A stretch of DNA of 64,000 nt from NCBI GenBank assembly GCA_022494885.1, contig JAGVSM010003587.1:1-64000 (forward strand). Direction: 5' to 3'. The notes beneath the pieces are model-generated. The model did no database searches. It saw only the letters and a program-made list of their open reading frames with translations, and was not told the DNA's origin. Positions within the stretch are counted from its first letter, which is position 1, and the number at the start of each line of letters is the position of its first letter. Below, one piece after another: positions 30,454 through 40,735 of this stretch. The stretch comes from Micrasema longulum (Eukaryota; Arthropoda; Insecta; Trichoptera; Brachycentridae). Both the position numbers and the translations under genes were made by a program.

Positions 30454-30650
30454 AATAAAACAAAATAAACCAAATTAACAAAATAAACAAAATAAATAAA
30501 ATAAACAAAATAAACAAAATAAACAAAATAAACCAAATAAATAAAATAAACAAAATAAACAAAATAAACAAAATAAACAAAATAAACAAAATAAACAAAA
30601 TAAACAAAATAAACAAAATAAACAAAATAAACAAAATAAACAAAATAAAT
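30454..30650 (+). repeat. 9-bp minisatellite (AAATAAACA)n, ~22 units
   Basis: The unit ACAAAATAA repeats almost without change from 30454 to 30650, with a few AAATAAATA or AAACC variants near the left end. It begins at the A-rich 3' end of the LINE 29160-30440, so it probably expanded from the LINE tail. Long minus-strand frames of FIL or LFC triplets are products of the 9-bp period. Confidence 0.92.
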
Positions 30651-30654
30651 AGTT

Positions 30655-31540
30655 CAGCTTGGATACTTTCGAGTCCCTAATTAATACATTATTAAATAGT
30701 TTTAATGGAAGTATATGAAAGATTTTAAAGTAACAGGGCACTGACTGTTGTTTGAATGTTTCCGTTGTTTGCTATTTGTAAAAAAAAATATCAATGATAT
30801 TATATTATTTAAATCTTCAATGAATACAGGTGTTTTTTTATCCTCCCGGAGGCTAAAGTGTATGTTTTCAGTCTTATGGGCTTAACATAAATCAGTTTTA
30901 AAAAGATTCTTTTACTAATGTTTAATGTCAAGCAGTTGGTGTTTTGTATGCACATTTTTATTAGGATTGTTAAGATAAGATTCGCATTCAAACAAATAGC
31001 TGACATTAACCGATTATTGATCCCACCGTGACATCGTGGTTCAAGGAACCCTTTTTAAGAATTTGAATATTTCTCATGTTCGAAGCAACGACCCCAGAGC
31101 ATTTGTGATTCAAAAACTATAATTCTGCCTTTTTCGGAGATTTACCATTCGTTACCCTTATTCATAAAATATTCCACAAATATTTAAATTCAAAAAACAT
31201 ACAGGATATTTAATTGATTGGGTGTTTACAGATAAACCTAGTTTTTACACCAGTTAAGTATCCATGCTAGCATTACAATATCTACTTAGGCCTTAATTAC
31301 AATGGGAAGTTGACAACCTTCAACACTTCATAAAGTAAAATTGAAATTTCTGTAAGAAAATGTGTTTTTTTATAGGAAAATTTCCGTCGAAAACTTGTAA
31401 TAATTGAATGTGTCTAAAAATATTTTATAAACAAATATGAAATTTTTCATACCGAAAACTTAATTTGACTTAATCGACAATTTATTGGAGATAGCTTATT
31501 CTACATCTCATTGTAATACAAACCTGGGATAAATATACAT
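30655..31540. other. AT-rich spacer, nothing recognised
   Basis: A minus-strand frame at 30809-31006 has no known motif. No repeat was noticed. Confidence 0.35.
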
Positions 31541-31543
31541 GTA

Positions 31544-32218
31544 CTAGCTGACCCGACAGACGTTGTCCTGCCCGAACGTTGGCTTGCCTTGGAAAAATAC
31601 TTTTTATTGATAAGTAAGTACCTAGGTACTTGTTTGTGATTGAATTCCAAAACTAAAAATTGTTAACATTCAAATTTTAAATTAAGGTAGGTACTTGTTT
31701 ATGGTTGAATTCCAAATCATAAAATAAATATTTTTTTGAATATGGCATTCTTTTTGCAAACGTCAAACTCCGGTCTTCTCACCAACAGAAGGGAGTACTT
31801 ATGTGAGTTTACGATTTTAAAAATGTATTGAATTAATTATTATTTTAGTATTACCTAAAATCCAGTAAAAATAATTAAACGGATAGAAATTATAAGGAAT
31901 TTAAGGAAAGAATCTGATTAAGATCCACAAAAAACAAACGCTGTTTGTAAACATTCAAAAAATATTTTTTTATGCACGAAAAAACAAAATCTTTCCACTT
32001 TTTTGTCAATGCATTCTCCTCGAATGCAATCCTGGTAGATTGATGAATAAAAAATTTATGCTCACTTCTTTTTTGCACATTAGATTGAAGATTTAATTAT
32101 CTACGAACACGCAAAGCGCAAAGGTCTATATTTCTCTGAAAACCACACGTAAATCGGTTAAGCCGTTTAGGAGGAGTACGGTGACATCACACGTACAGAG
32201 GATTTTTATATATAAAGA
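31544..32218 (-). mobile_element. Non-autonomous Helitron-like element, copy 2
   Basis: On the plus strand it runs from CTAGCTGACCCGACAGACG at 31544 to TATATAAAGA at 32218. On its own strand it therefore begins TC and ends CTAG, with host A before and T after. Internal words match copy 1 (17013-17707), including CCTTGGAAAAATACTTTTTA, GTCAAACTCCGGTCTT and TCGGTTAAGCCGTTTAGGAG. It has no coding capacity. Repeated C-to-T type differences between the copies suggest both are old. Confidence 0.72.
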
Positions 32219-32465
32219 TAGGAAGCTTAAATGACTAAAAAAGAAGCTGAAAAATATGTCTGATACGTCAGAGATAATGATAATTATATGCATCGAAAGT
32301 CTTGCCTTCTTTAATTTAAAATGTTGTTTTTCTTTTCACTCAATTTTTTATTTTTGATATAACGTAGATAAATTATCAATAAATGTTAATAATATTTTTT
32401 GAATGCATGTTTTATAAGTATTATGATTGTTTTTGCATCACAGCTGTTATGGTACGGAACACCTA

Positions 32466-32575
32466 GACTTGTATTTGTGTTTTCCCGAGAATCGAACCTA
32501 GAACTTTTCCGTGCGTGAGTCAAATGCCTTATCGCCCACAAATGCCCATCACATGACGGAGGCTACCTTTTTTGA
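32466..32575 (-). repeat. tRNA-derived SINE, family B
   Basis: The minus strand reads GGTAGCCTCCGTCATGTGAT, ATTTGACTCACGCACGGAAA and GGTTCGATTCTCGGG (B box), then the body AGTCTAGGTGTTCCGTACC. The head matches the plus-strand copy at 40158, and the last part recalls GTGTTCTGTGCTGTAAT in that family. Confidence 0.6.
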
Positions 32576-32579
32576 TAGA

Positions 32580-33835
32580 TTATTTGAATGATAATGATTA
32601 TTTTATTAAATTGTTCTAATAATATGAAATTATTACATTTTGAAAAAGTGATCTAATAAAAATCACAAATTATTGTTTTTGAATAGAAATACTTTTTTGT
32701 GGTATTTTATGAAATTTTGTGTTAAATTTTGCCAATAATCAATTAAAAATAAAGCTAAACTGTTTAAGTTGAAAGCCTCTTTAAAGGAAGGAATTTTTTT
32801 AATTTTTTTAATGAAAAATGTTTTGGTTGTAAATATTAAACTTCTACACTACGTTTTAAGCATTAAAAGCCCCACCCACTTACCCGGGTCCGTTTAAAAG
32901 GTCTTGTGACCTCTTTTCAGGTAAACAGTAAATGTAAATAAAAAAATAAAAAAAAACAAAAAAGTTTTTAGCAAATTTAAATGTTTAATGATGCAGTTGC
33001 GTTAGTTGATTAGACGGCCAACTGCAAAAACATCGATTCCCGTCTGTAGTAAGAAAAAAAAATCAAGATTTTTTTTCAATTGGTCTGGGTGTTGTGGTAT
33101 ATTTTTAATAATCCATACGCCCTCTTTCCCATCTGCTGAAAAGACTCTAAAGTAGAAGCTTAGCGGGTTTTTCTTAAAAAAAACTGTCTTATATTTCTTT
33201 CGTTTTTAGTTGATTTAAATATTTGAAAATCTCACCCAATGATTGATGTGACGTTGCGGCGGTTAAAATTCTAATATCAATAATTTGAATTGTCTGAAAT
33301 GATAATATAGTATTCTAGAGCTCCACCTGCCGAGAAATAAATCATCGGTTTTCAAAGTTTGATAAAAGCTTCCAAACAGAAGTGTTAAGTATTCAAATGC
33401 AAAGAATAATCGGATATGTTTATTTTTACATAATCATTTGAGTAAAGGTTTTTTCAATTCGTCAGAACATAGTTAATATAAAGATGGGTATATATTTTCA
33501 GAGTTGAGGTTTTTACCTCCAATACAGAACATTTTAACCCTCTTTTTAACGTATGTGGACAGTAAAAAACTAAAGTTATATTTTCCAGGCCAAGTCAGGT
33601 CCGCCGCTGCACCCTCAAAACACTTGTTATAGAAGGGTGCGTGCTGTCTGGGACACGAAATCGAAACCCTGATTATTTAACTCATATACGATTTATAATG
33701 CCAGAACCTTGTCATCTTAATAAAACTCTTTCAGAGTAATTGCTCGAGGAGAATACAACAGTGATAAAAAAATAAGGTTAAATTTATATTTAAAATTCGC
33801 GGGCTTTTCGATTCAGGCAAATCTTTTTTTTTTAG
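32580..33835. other. AT-rich spacer, nothing recognised
   Basis: The GC-richer patch 33590-33665 is unassigned. The small hairpin AAAGGTCTTGTGACCTCTTT lies near 32898-32920. Confidence 0.35.
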
Positions 33836-33839
33836 ATTT

Positions 33840-34450
33840 ATAGTACGGTCACTGATATCTGTGTCAAATTTCATGTCAATCGGCATTTGTCAAATATTTA
33901 AGCAAGTGATTTTTAAACATCAATAAACTTAATTTAGCAATTTTTACAATGCCTGAATTTGTTGACCAAAGAAGTTACTTTAAATTTTGTTTGCGGAATG
34001 AAATTTCTGCTGCAGAAACATTGAGAATGTCGCAAAGGGCCTTCGGTCAAACTGTTAACAAGAAATATCTTTTGAGCGTTATGCAACGTGAAGCTATTCG
34101 CAAAAAGAGAACAGAATTATGGGTAGACAATTTTTGGTTTTTGCACCACGACAATGCACCATTTTTCACTGCATCGGAGCTTCGAGAACGTTTCGCCGAA
34201 AATGGTTGCCTGGTTTAGCACCGTGTGACTTTTGGCTATTTCTTCAGCTTATGAGACCGCCCAGTTTTGATGCAATTGAAGAGATAAAAACCGAATCCCT
34301 GCGCACTTTTAAGGGCGTTTCAAAAATCTACTTTAACAATTGTACCGAGGATTGAAAAAAATGTTAGCATAAGTGTATTGTATCGAGAGGGCAGTACTTC
34401 AAAGGCGATGAAACAAATTAAGAAAAATAAATAAGGAAGTTTTAAACAAT
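33840..34450 (+). pseudogene. mariner transposase relic (irritans-like) with internal deletion
   Basis: It starts [18 protein letters not shown] then [16 protein letters not shown] at 33949, the usual N-terminus of an irritans-type mariner. It then jumps to [19 protein letters not shown] and [16 protein letters not shown], which contains the second catalytic Asp. A frameshift follows near 34200, and the other frame reads LAPCDFWLF with the third Asp and IEEIKTESLRTF. About 170 residues between the N-terminus and VNKK, including most of the DNA-binding domain and the first catalytic Asp, are missing compared with the usual ~345 residues. The upstream words TGTGTCAAATTTCATGTCAA fit a mariner 5' UTR. 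The TIRs were not located with confidence. Confidence 0.9.
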
Positions 34451-34454
34451 TTCA

Positions 34455-35200
34455 CCCCATTTTTTTATCACAATTTTATAAGGTGGTGTTATTTTTAATG
34501 TGGTTGGATTTTATTAGCAACAAAATCGTGATAAAATATCTTAAAATAACTTAGTCTGTATTTTTTTTAGCCATTGCGTACGATGCATTCAAACTACTAC
34601 TTTTTATTAGAATACTTTAGTGTAGACGATGCTTGCAAAACTATGTACACCAAAATTGTATACTTAAATACCAATCGCTTTATCCTTTAACTAGGTAGTC
34701 GTTTTTTATTGATCACTGTGAAGCCCGTCAATGAATTAGACACGAACCATTTTCAAAAGTCATTGCTCCATTTTATACACGATGTCCAGAAGGTTGTCTA
34801 GTACAGTATATTATGAACAAGGAATACTTTATTTTCTTACATATCTGGGGATATGTATGGGTGAATACTAATATTGCAAGTAATCATTACTTTTAAATGT
34901 AATTTCATTTAGTTTTTTTACAAATGTTGCATTAAAAATACTTTTATTATTAGCTGGCTCTGTCTTATTATGGTATCCGGCTATTTGTTTATATGATTAG
35001 AGATACTAAATTTTGTTTAAAATTTCGACAACACATCAATGGCCGTAAAAATAAGACGTTTCCAAGCAAAAACGTCCAGTCACGGCTAAAATGCGATTTC
35101 TAAATTAGGAATTCACCACGCATTTGCATTGTACCCTCACAAATCAATGTATTTGTACTGAATATCCAATTAAATCTTAATTTTATTTCCTCAACTTATT
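34455..35200. other. AT-rich spacer, nothing recognised
   Basis: No coding frame or repeat is supported. Confidence 0.35.
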
Positions 35201-35204
35201 TTTA

Positions 35205-35625
35205 TTCTTAGTGGTGTGGGTCAGTGCTATGCGAGCTCCTGATGTCACTGCAACCTGTGAAGATCTATTGTGAAGGGTCCCCGTGACTCCAAGCCCAGGT
35301 CTATAGAGAGCCTGGCTACTGTGTGGGAGGCGAGAGTTTTCATTTTGTAAAAAGCTCAGATCCGTAAAGGATCGGGCTATTAGGTAGGGGGCAAGCTCTT
35401 TAACATGCTCAGGCCTAACCAGTGGTCTCCCGAGAATGAGGCTCCTTTTATGATGTAAACCATTACATTCACATAGAATTTGTGTAGGTGTTTCCTTATT
35501 TGTACTGCAAAACCTTCATCTAGAAGTTTCAGACATGTTCATTCTACCAAGGTGTTTGTTCAATCTGCAGTGCCCTGTAAGGGCTCTAGTTAAAACCCTC
35601 ACTTGATTCCAGGAGAACTTTTTTT
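35205..35625 (-). pseudogene. LINE C-terminus, RNase H-end family (uninterrupted copy)
   Basis: The minus strand carries the same words as 28235-28695: AGAGCCCTTACAGGGCACTG, CATAAAAGGAGCC, CCTAATAGCCCGAT, and then AATAGATCTTCACAGG without a gap. This gives the pre-insertion sequence for the composite insertion at 28696-29066. Frames are broken by stops and shifts. It ends at the junction with the next LINE at about 35625. Confidence 0.72.
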
Positions 35626-35629
35626 TGTT

Positions 35630-36310
35630 TATTTTTTATTTTATTTAACTTTTGTACATAATGTTATTTGTACATTGGCGGGCTTATTACCAAATGGCAA
35701 TTTCTTCCAACCAACCAATAAAATAAAAGTTTTATTTTTATAATTCAAGTTACAGAACATATTCAATAGAAAAAAAAAGATTAAAAAGCTAAAAGTATAT
35801 AAAAATAGAAATAAACGTATTTGTTAATAAATTACCTTAAATCAAAACTATTACTCAATGGGAAAAAGGAAAAAAAGAGGAAAGAAGAAAAAAGAAAGGA
35901 GGAGAGATTCAGGAAGAGAAAGGAGATGTTTTTTCAGACGTGATTTAAACAGAGATAATGTAGTCATCTTTGATGGTGGGTGGGAGATGATTCCACAGTC
36001 GAGCCGCATGGACACTATATGAGTTAGAGAAGAAAGAGGAATTATGGATGGGTATTAAGAGAGTGCCTTGAGAATTAGAACGAAGAGGTAAACCATGAAC
36101 TGATAAGCGTTGAAATTTTTCACGCAGGTATATAGGAGCGTTAGGACTATGAGTACATTGAACAGAAGTGAGAGGGAGTGATAGTCTCTCCGCTGTCTAA
36201 TTTTGAGCCATTTCAGTTGCCTACGATAATCAGAAATGTGCTCATATTTCCTAAGACCAAAAATGTACCTTATGCATGTATTCTGAAGTCGTTCAAGTTT
36301 ATTGTTAGGT
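35630..36310 (-). pseudogene. LINE C-terminus and 3' UTR (CR1/Jockey-like)
   Basis: The minus strand from 36303 reads LERLQNTCIRYIFGLRKY, EHISDYRRQLKWLKI and RQRRDYHSLSLL. After a shift it continues with a 'NAPIYLRE', 'HGLPLRSNSQGTLLIP' and 'AARLWNHLPPTIKDD' region and ends FKSRLKKHLL. 'LQN...R.I...', 'L.WL.I..RR', 'AARLWN.LP..I' are standard CR1/Jockey-like C-terminal blocks. The 3' UTR is purine-rich on the plus strand at 35860-35935 and ends in a T-rich tract at 35630-35660. Confidence 0.75.
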
Positions 36311-36541
36311 CAAAAGCAAAACTTTACCTACTACTTAAAATAAAAACAACAGCATTTTGATTAAATTAATGTTCATAAATATTAAATATCAAAAGCACAA
36401 AAAAGCCTCAACCGACACAGCACGAAATCTTTTATTAAATATTCTGACTCCTTCTGACTTCATCTCATGGTACGTAAGTCCAAATGCAAATCATTTTGTT
36501 TAATAACGTGCCGTGAGTCCGCTTTAAAAGGAGTCAAACTA

Positions 36542-37140
36542 AGGGTGCTATTTGCAAACCCAGCTAAATCCATCTTTCTTTATTTTGAGCAAATCACAAA
36601 AAACTGATACAATACTTTTTTTTTTTTTTTATAAAAAGAAATATTTGCGTTCTTATGATTTACCCAAATATTTAATTTTGAGGGCCATTCTCAACGAGTT
36701 GTAAATAACTCACTTTTAGAAAATGGAATCAAGTTGGGGTAGAGTGGGATTCGAACCACGGACCTTTGGTCTGTGAGTCCGAGACACTAGCCACGGGACC
36801 ACAACCCGACTAACTTAACTTCATATTTTTTTAAACTTCAATATTTTATTATAATCAGTAAATATTTTATGCGTAAGCAGTGATGACATAAGCATGGTTA
36901 TGTCAAGAAACAGTATTGAAACAAAAAAATAATATTATACGTTCCAACTCTACAATACTCAAGTAGAGGTAGCCATGTTTGTAACAAACCCGATAATTTA
37001 AAAGTCAAGTTCTTACAAATAAAGCGGTATTTTAAACTGATAATGTTATAATTTTTGTAAAAATTGTACTCTGAATAAGTTTCAATAAATATCTCACCTT
37101 TTTTGGATTTTGGATTTTGCCGGGTTTGCAAATAGTACCC
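36542..37140. mobile_element. TIR element with TA flanks, carrying a SINE
   Basis: The left end GGGTGCTATTTGCAAACCC (36543) and the right end, inverted, GGGTACTATTTGCAAACCC match at 18 of 19 bases. Pairing continues weakly through AAATCC. TA occurs just outside (36540-36541, 37141-37142). Without the SINE it would be about 390 bp. It has no coding sequence. It may belong to Tc1/mariner or a similar TA-targeting group. Confidence 0.65.
36607..36812 (-). repeat. tRNA-derived SINE, family A, inside a TIR element
   Basis: The plus strand starts with a T tract (poly-A inverted), then AATATTTGCGTTCTTATGAT, AACTCACTTTTAG, TTGGGGTAGAGTGGGATTCG and AACCACGGACC, and ends ACTAGCCACGGGACCACAAC. All parts match 28873-29066 in inverse orientation. 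The B box GGTTCGAATCC is intact. Confidence 0.85.
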
Positions 37141-37144
37141 TATT

Positions 37145-37970
37145 AACTATTGTAGATTTGTTGTGCTGATTGCCTGAATCTTTTTGTCAAGGCGCATTTG
37201 ATTATTTTTTTTTTTTTATCTGAGAGTTGCATTTATTATTTACCTTGATTTTTATCTACAAGGTTTATAATTCATAAACGTGGATTTTCCTGTTTTGAAT
37301 ATTAATAATATTAATAATAAAAACAAGGGAAAACTTAATCACTCAATTTCATAAAAATATATAGATACTGAATTATATGAAATGAATCAGAAAAAAATGG
37401 TGTTTCGTTTTTACAAAATTAATACATGGTTGGAATGTGTTTCTTTGTGAATGATTGTATTGTTTTTTAGTTTTAAATGACAAATAAATAATTAAATTTT
37501 AATGCGCATACAGCTATAACTAGTTTCATATACATTTTTTATAATTTGTTAACGAAAAGGCGGACAGTAAATGAAAAACTAATTTCATTCAGTTTTGTGA
37601 TCGGAAAATATTTGAAGAAAGGATAAGAACATGGAATGGATACCTACCTTTGATATGATGTGAATGTTTTTCAATCTTAACTACTGGATGATGAATTGTA
37701 ACGATGCTTCCAACGACGCGCGACGAATCCAAGAACTTTTTATGTACTGTCAAAAATGTTGCTTTGTTTTTATTCTCAATCCAAATCTTCTAATTTTGAA
37801 TTACTTCTATCTTGATGTCAGGTAGGTACCGTAAGGGTGGGTCAAGGGAAGGATGGGAATGAAAGGTAATTGGCCAGGAAAAACATTGGTATTTACTTAA
37901 CATAAATTGTTATTATTTTTTGTTATATTGTATCTGATTTAGTAAATGCATTTTTTAAATGTATGTATAG
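37145..37970. other. AT-rich spacer, nothing recognised
   Basis: ATTAATAATATTAATAATA at 37301 is a short microsatellite. No genes. Confidence 0.35.
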
Positions 37971-37974
37971 AGTT

Positions 37975-38320
37975 ATCTGTTTCCAGGCGGATAAAGAATA
38001 AAGTTCTGTTTTCGACTTGATGGCTCTTCTCAGGTAAACATCTTGATTAAGAAAATCAAGTTAACATATGTCTGCCTTGTTGTGGAGTGTTTGACGCGCT
38101 CGTCTCCCATTCTTGAGGTCTTGGGTTCGATTCGTGGTAGCGTGGACGTGAAATATTGATTTCAAAGGTTGTTTAAACTGTGATATTTCATTTTTCTTGT
38201 ACCGGTACCTGAAGCGTAAGACCGATCACCTCCATGAAGCAGTCGATCAAAATACGATGGTTACAAAAACGGTGCCTTATGCACCACTGCGTGTGGAAAA
38301 GGGAATGAATAGGGCAGACG
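37975..38320 (+). repeat. SINE-like family C copy
   Basis: The tRNA-like segment at about 38080-38140 reads TTGTGGAGTGTTTGACGCGC, then TTGGGTTCGATTCGTGG (B box). The downstream body has GATCACCTCCATGAAGCAG and GGTGCCTTATGCACCACTGC, as in the copies at 1-175 and 43990. The leading ~100 bases (GTTCTGTTTTCGACTTGATG) are shared with 43225-43280. Confidence 0.5.
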
Positions 38321-38661
38321 AATCAACAAAGAAACTGTTGCCTTAAAATCTTTGATGGCTGATATAAAGGTATAACCTTAGAGTATATACATATATAGAG
38401 GGATAACAAAACATTTTATCAATCCAATGCATGTTGCCGGTTATAGCGGACTTATTTTTTACAATATGTTCTAAATGAGAGAAAGGCAGACAAAAAAAAT
38501 CTGTGGTTACGGTCCTCATTTTTTGTTTTGTTGTCGATTTTAGAATTTTACGATGCTCATTTTTTACGTAGGCGGCCAGTATTGTTTCGAACTGTCAAAC
38601 GCTCTATCGGTATTTTGATGATTGTTTAACGTATTTAGTGCTAATTACATCAAAATTCATT

Positions 38662-38732
38662 ATACCGACTTGTGCCATGAAAGGATGTTCAAATAGAACT
38701 GGAAAAGGAAGAAAACGCTTCAGTTATCACAG
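38662..38732 (+). pseudogene. Possible first exon of a THAP-domain gene, start codon lost
   Basis: The frame reads (I)PTCAMKGCSNRTGKGR, then KRFSYHR, and is followed directly by G|GTATTT, a good splice donor at 38733. THAP zinc fingers (C2CH) start with M-P-x-C-x(2-4)-C-x-N-R and reach FHR near an exon end in many genes, so the match covers both motif and exon border. The codon at the expected Met is ATA (38662-38664), which suggests an ATG-to-ATA change. The next Met, at 38677, would lose the first zinc Cys. No second exon is found downstream. It could be a relic of a P-element-like transposase or of a host THAP gene. Confidence 0.5.
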
Positions 38733-38934
38733 GTATTTATCAAATATTAAACATTTAAAAATTAATACGTTTTTTGGTAGTTTTCAACATAAATTCACCT
38801 CTATTTTTGTACTATCATTTGATCCATTATTATTGCATTTGTTTCTGTGTAATTCAAATATCTTATACATTGGATTTATGTGATTTAAATAATTTTTTTC
38901 AATCGTTTCAATCCAAATATTTCTTTTAATGTTA

Positions 38935-39125
38935 AAATGGGAATATGGAAGTCTAGGGATTTACAGGGCTTTTGACCTGTCATTGGCTGGTTTAAGTGGC
39001 CACTTTACACACTGTGTAACATTCACCATTTTGCCTATGTTTGAACATCCATATTTCTTTTATTCTTCCATTTGTTGATTTTAGGTCTTTTGTCTACAAA
39101 CATTTGGACAAACTCAAATATTGTA
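38935..39125. repeat. Repeat B, rearranged copy
   Basis: The first part is minus-oriented (TTTACAGGGCTTTTGACCTG, GGTTTAAGTGGCCACTTTAC, ACACTGTGTAACATTCACC). The last part is plus-oriented (GTCTACAAACATTTGGACAA, ACTCAAATATTGT). The change in direction near 39080 indicates an internal inversion or two abutting copies. Confidence 0.65.
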
Positions 39126-39139
39126 TTAACAGAAATATT

Positions 39140-39335
39140 TCGTGATGTTATGACTTATATTTACTTATATTTAATTCAAAAATACTTAGTAAACTTCCAC
39201 TTAATTATTTTGACCAATTAGCGCTTTCACCCTCTAATGGGCATCTTCAGACTGGTGAATATTATACAGTGTAAGGATAATTTATTTGAAACTAAATATT
39301 ATCTTAAGTGTAGGTACATTTAAAAATAAGTTGAA
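39140..39335 (+). repeat. Single-arm copy of the palindromic repeat of 963-1222
   Basis: GATGTTATGACTTATATTTA, CTTCCACTTAATTATTTTGA and TAATGGGCATCTTCAGACTG are followed by TAAATATTATCTTAAGTGTA and GGTACATTTA, in the same order as at 964-1138. The second, inverted arm is absent here. Confidence 0.65.
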
Positions 39336-39417
39336 AAAGATACAATACGCAATATTTCAAATTTCAACATTTCATGTGTAATCATTACAACAAAAGACAG
39401 AAATACAACAAAAACAA

Positions 39418-40020
39418 CAAACCATCACGCCGTAAGGGTAGGCAGAGAAGATAGAATGCCATATCACTCTGTCTTTGTCTTCAGCAAAAGATTTCACTTC
39501 CTGTACATTCATATATTTTTTCATGCACGCGCGCCGATTATTCCGACTTTTAACATGCCTATCTTTAAAAATTTGGTGGATTTAGCCATGCTCATTTTTT
39601 GGTTTTCTTCTATTTCTGTATCCATCAAGATTTGCCGCGTAAATCCTTTTAGCCGTCTTTTTTTTATTTTTTTTTTATTAAAAATAAAAGGAAATATTTG
39701 CGTTCTTATAATTTACCCAAATATTTAATTTTGAGGGCCATTTTCAACGAGTTGTAAATAACTCACTATTAGAAAATGGAACCAAGTTGGGGTAGAGTGG
39801 GATTCGAACCACAGACCTTTGGTCCGTGAGTCCGAGACACTAGCCACAGGACCACAACCCGATTTTTGCTGACCATTTGCTCTACATGTCCAAAGCAACG
39901 GAGAAATCTTTCATGATTTTGTCGATAATGCTTATTTCAGCCTTTCGTAATGTACGTAGCTCGACATCTATCGTACATAATTTTGCCAAACATGAGTCTA
40001 CTCGCTATTTGTACCATGCA
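39418..40020 (-). pseudogene. LINE family R copy, split by a SINE
   Basis: The plus strand starts ACAACAAACCATCACGCCG (tail plus the C-terminal stop region, inverted). The minus strand gives pieces of CMRRC-, NRRACMKK- and WRS-type words and, beyond the SINE (39656-39866), MSIIDKIMKD- and FGKIMYDRC-type words near 39895-39990, with many stops. The order follows 24133-24570. The SINE entered in the ERTAKR region. Confidence 0.72.
39656..39866 (-). repeat. tRNA-derived SINE, family A, inside a family R LINE
   Basis: The T tract at 39658-39684 (inverse poly-A) is followed by AATATTTGCGTTCTTATAAT, TTTTCAACGAGTTGTAAATA, TTGGGGTAGAGTGGGATTCG and CTAGCCACAGGACCACAAC. Nearly the same sequence as the copy at 36607-36812, so both are close members of the subfamily. 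The nesting shows the SINE was active after the R copy landed. Confidence 0.85.
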
Positions 40021-40157
40021 ATGAATAATAGAAATGAGTCTATTTATATAACTGAGACCATCTTGTACTATCTATGCTACTGAAAATATGACACGAATGC
40101 GAATATTTATTTTATTAAAACCAAATGAAGTTTTTAATATGTTTTGAAAAGTCGTAT

Positions 40158-40330
40158 TGGTGGCCTCCGTGGTGTAGCAGTTAAGACGCTTGACTCACAC
40201 ATAGATTCCCGTATTCCATAGTTCGATTCCTAGTGAGAACACAAAAATTAAATGTTATTTTTGACAATCCTGGGTATTTTGTGCTGTAATTCACCACCAT
40301 AATTGGGCCTCCTGGACTGTTGTGGTGCGA
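40158..40330 (+). repeat. tRNA-derived SINE, family B
   Basis: GGTGGCCTCCGTGGTGTAGC (A-box region), GTTAAGACGCTTGACTCA and AGTTCGATTCC (B box) form a tRNA-like head at about 40158-40232. The body is CTGGGTATTTTGTGCTGTAA, TTCACCACCATAATTGGGCC and GGACTGTTGTGGTG. The body recurs at about 46890-46945 and 57705-57755. Confidence 0.72.
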
Positions 40331-40379
40331 AAAAAAAAAGTATCCGGTCCAAACTAATATGTAAAAATAATACTGTACA

Positions 40380-40735
40380 ACCTGACAATGCCTTCGAAAG
40401 CAGGGTTATGACAAATAGTATTTTGGGAACCATTACAGCTTTTGAAATAAGAATTCTTAGAGTTGTTTATGGCTCCGTGAGAGAAAACAACCATTGACGT
40501 CGTCGCTACAATAGGAATCTGGAGCTATCGAAAACTTTATAAAACGTCTAACCCTCTCTGTGCCACAAGTACGACGAATGCTAGGAAGGCCCAAAACAAG
40601 ATGGATGGACTGCATCAGTGCAGATACAACAATATTGGAAGTGAGGAACTGGAGAGGAAGGACAACAGACCGGCAAGAGTGGAGGAGACTCCTGGATTCA
40701 GCCATGGCCCACCCAAAGCTGCTGAGCGTATGATG
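40380..40735 (+). pseudogene. RTE-related LINE C-terminus
   Basis: Frames read NSILGTITAFEIRILRVVYG, SVRENNH with a stop, RRRYNRNLELS and, after shifts, MLGRPKTRWMDCISADT, RNWRGRTTDRQEWRRLL and SAMAHPKLLSV. 'FE.KILR.IYGP..EN..WRRRYN.EL' and 'GRPK.RW.D......WR....DR..WRR.L..A' are typical. It ends TGATGATTG at 40731, a short ATG-type tail. Several stops make it dead. Confidence 0.78.

Noticed and set aside
30395..30741. Long hydrophobic open frames on the minus strand (FIL and LFC repeats)
   Set aside because: They are translations of a 9-bp minisatellite in different frames, with no start context or conserved domain.
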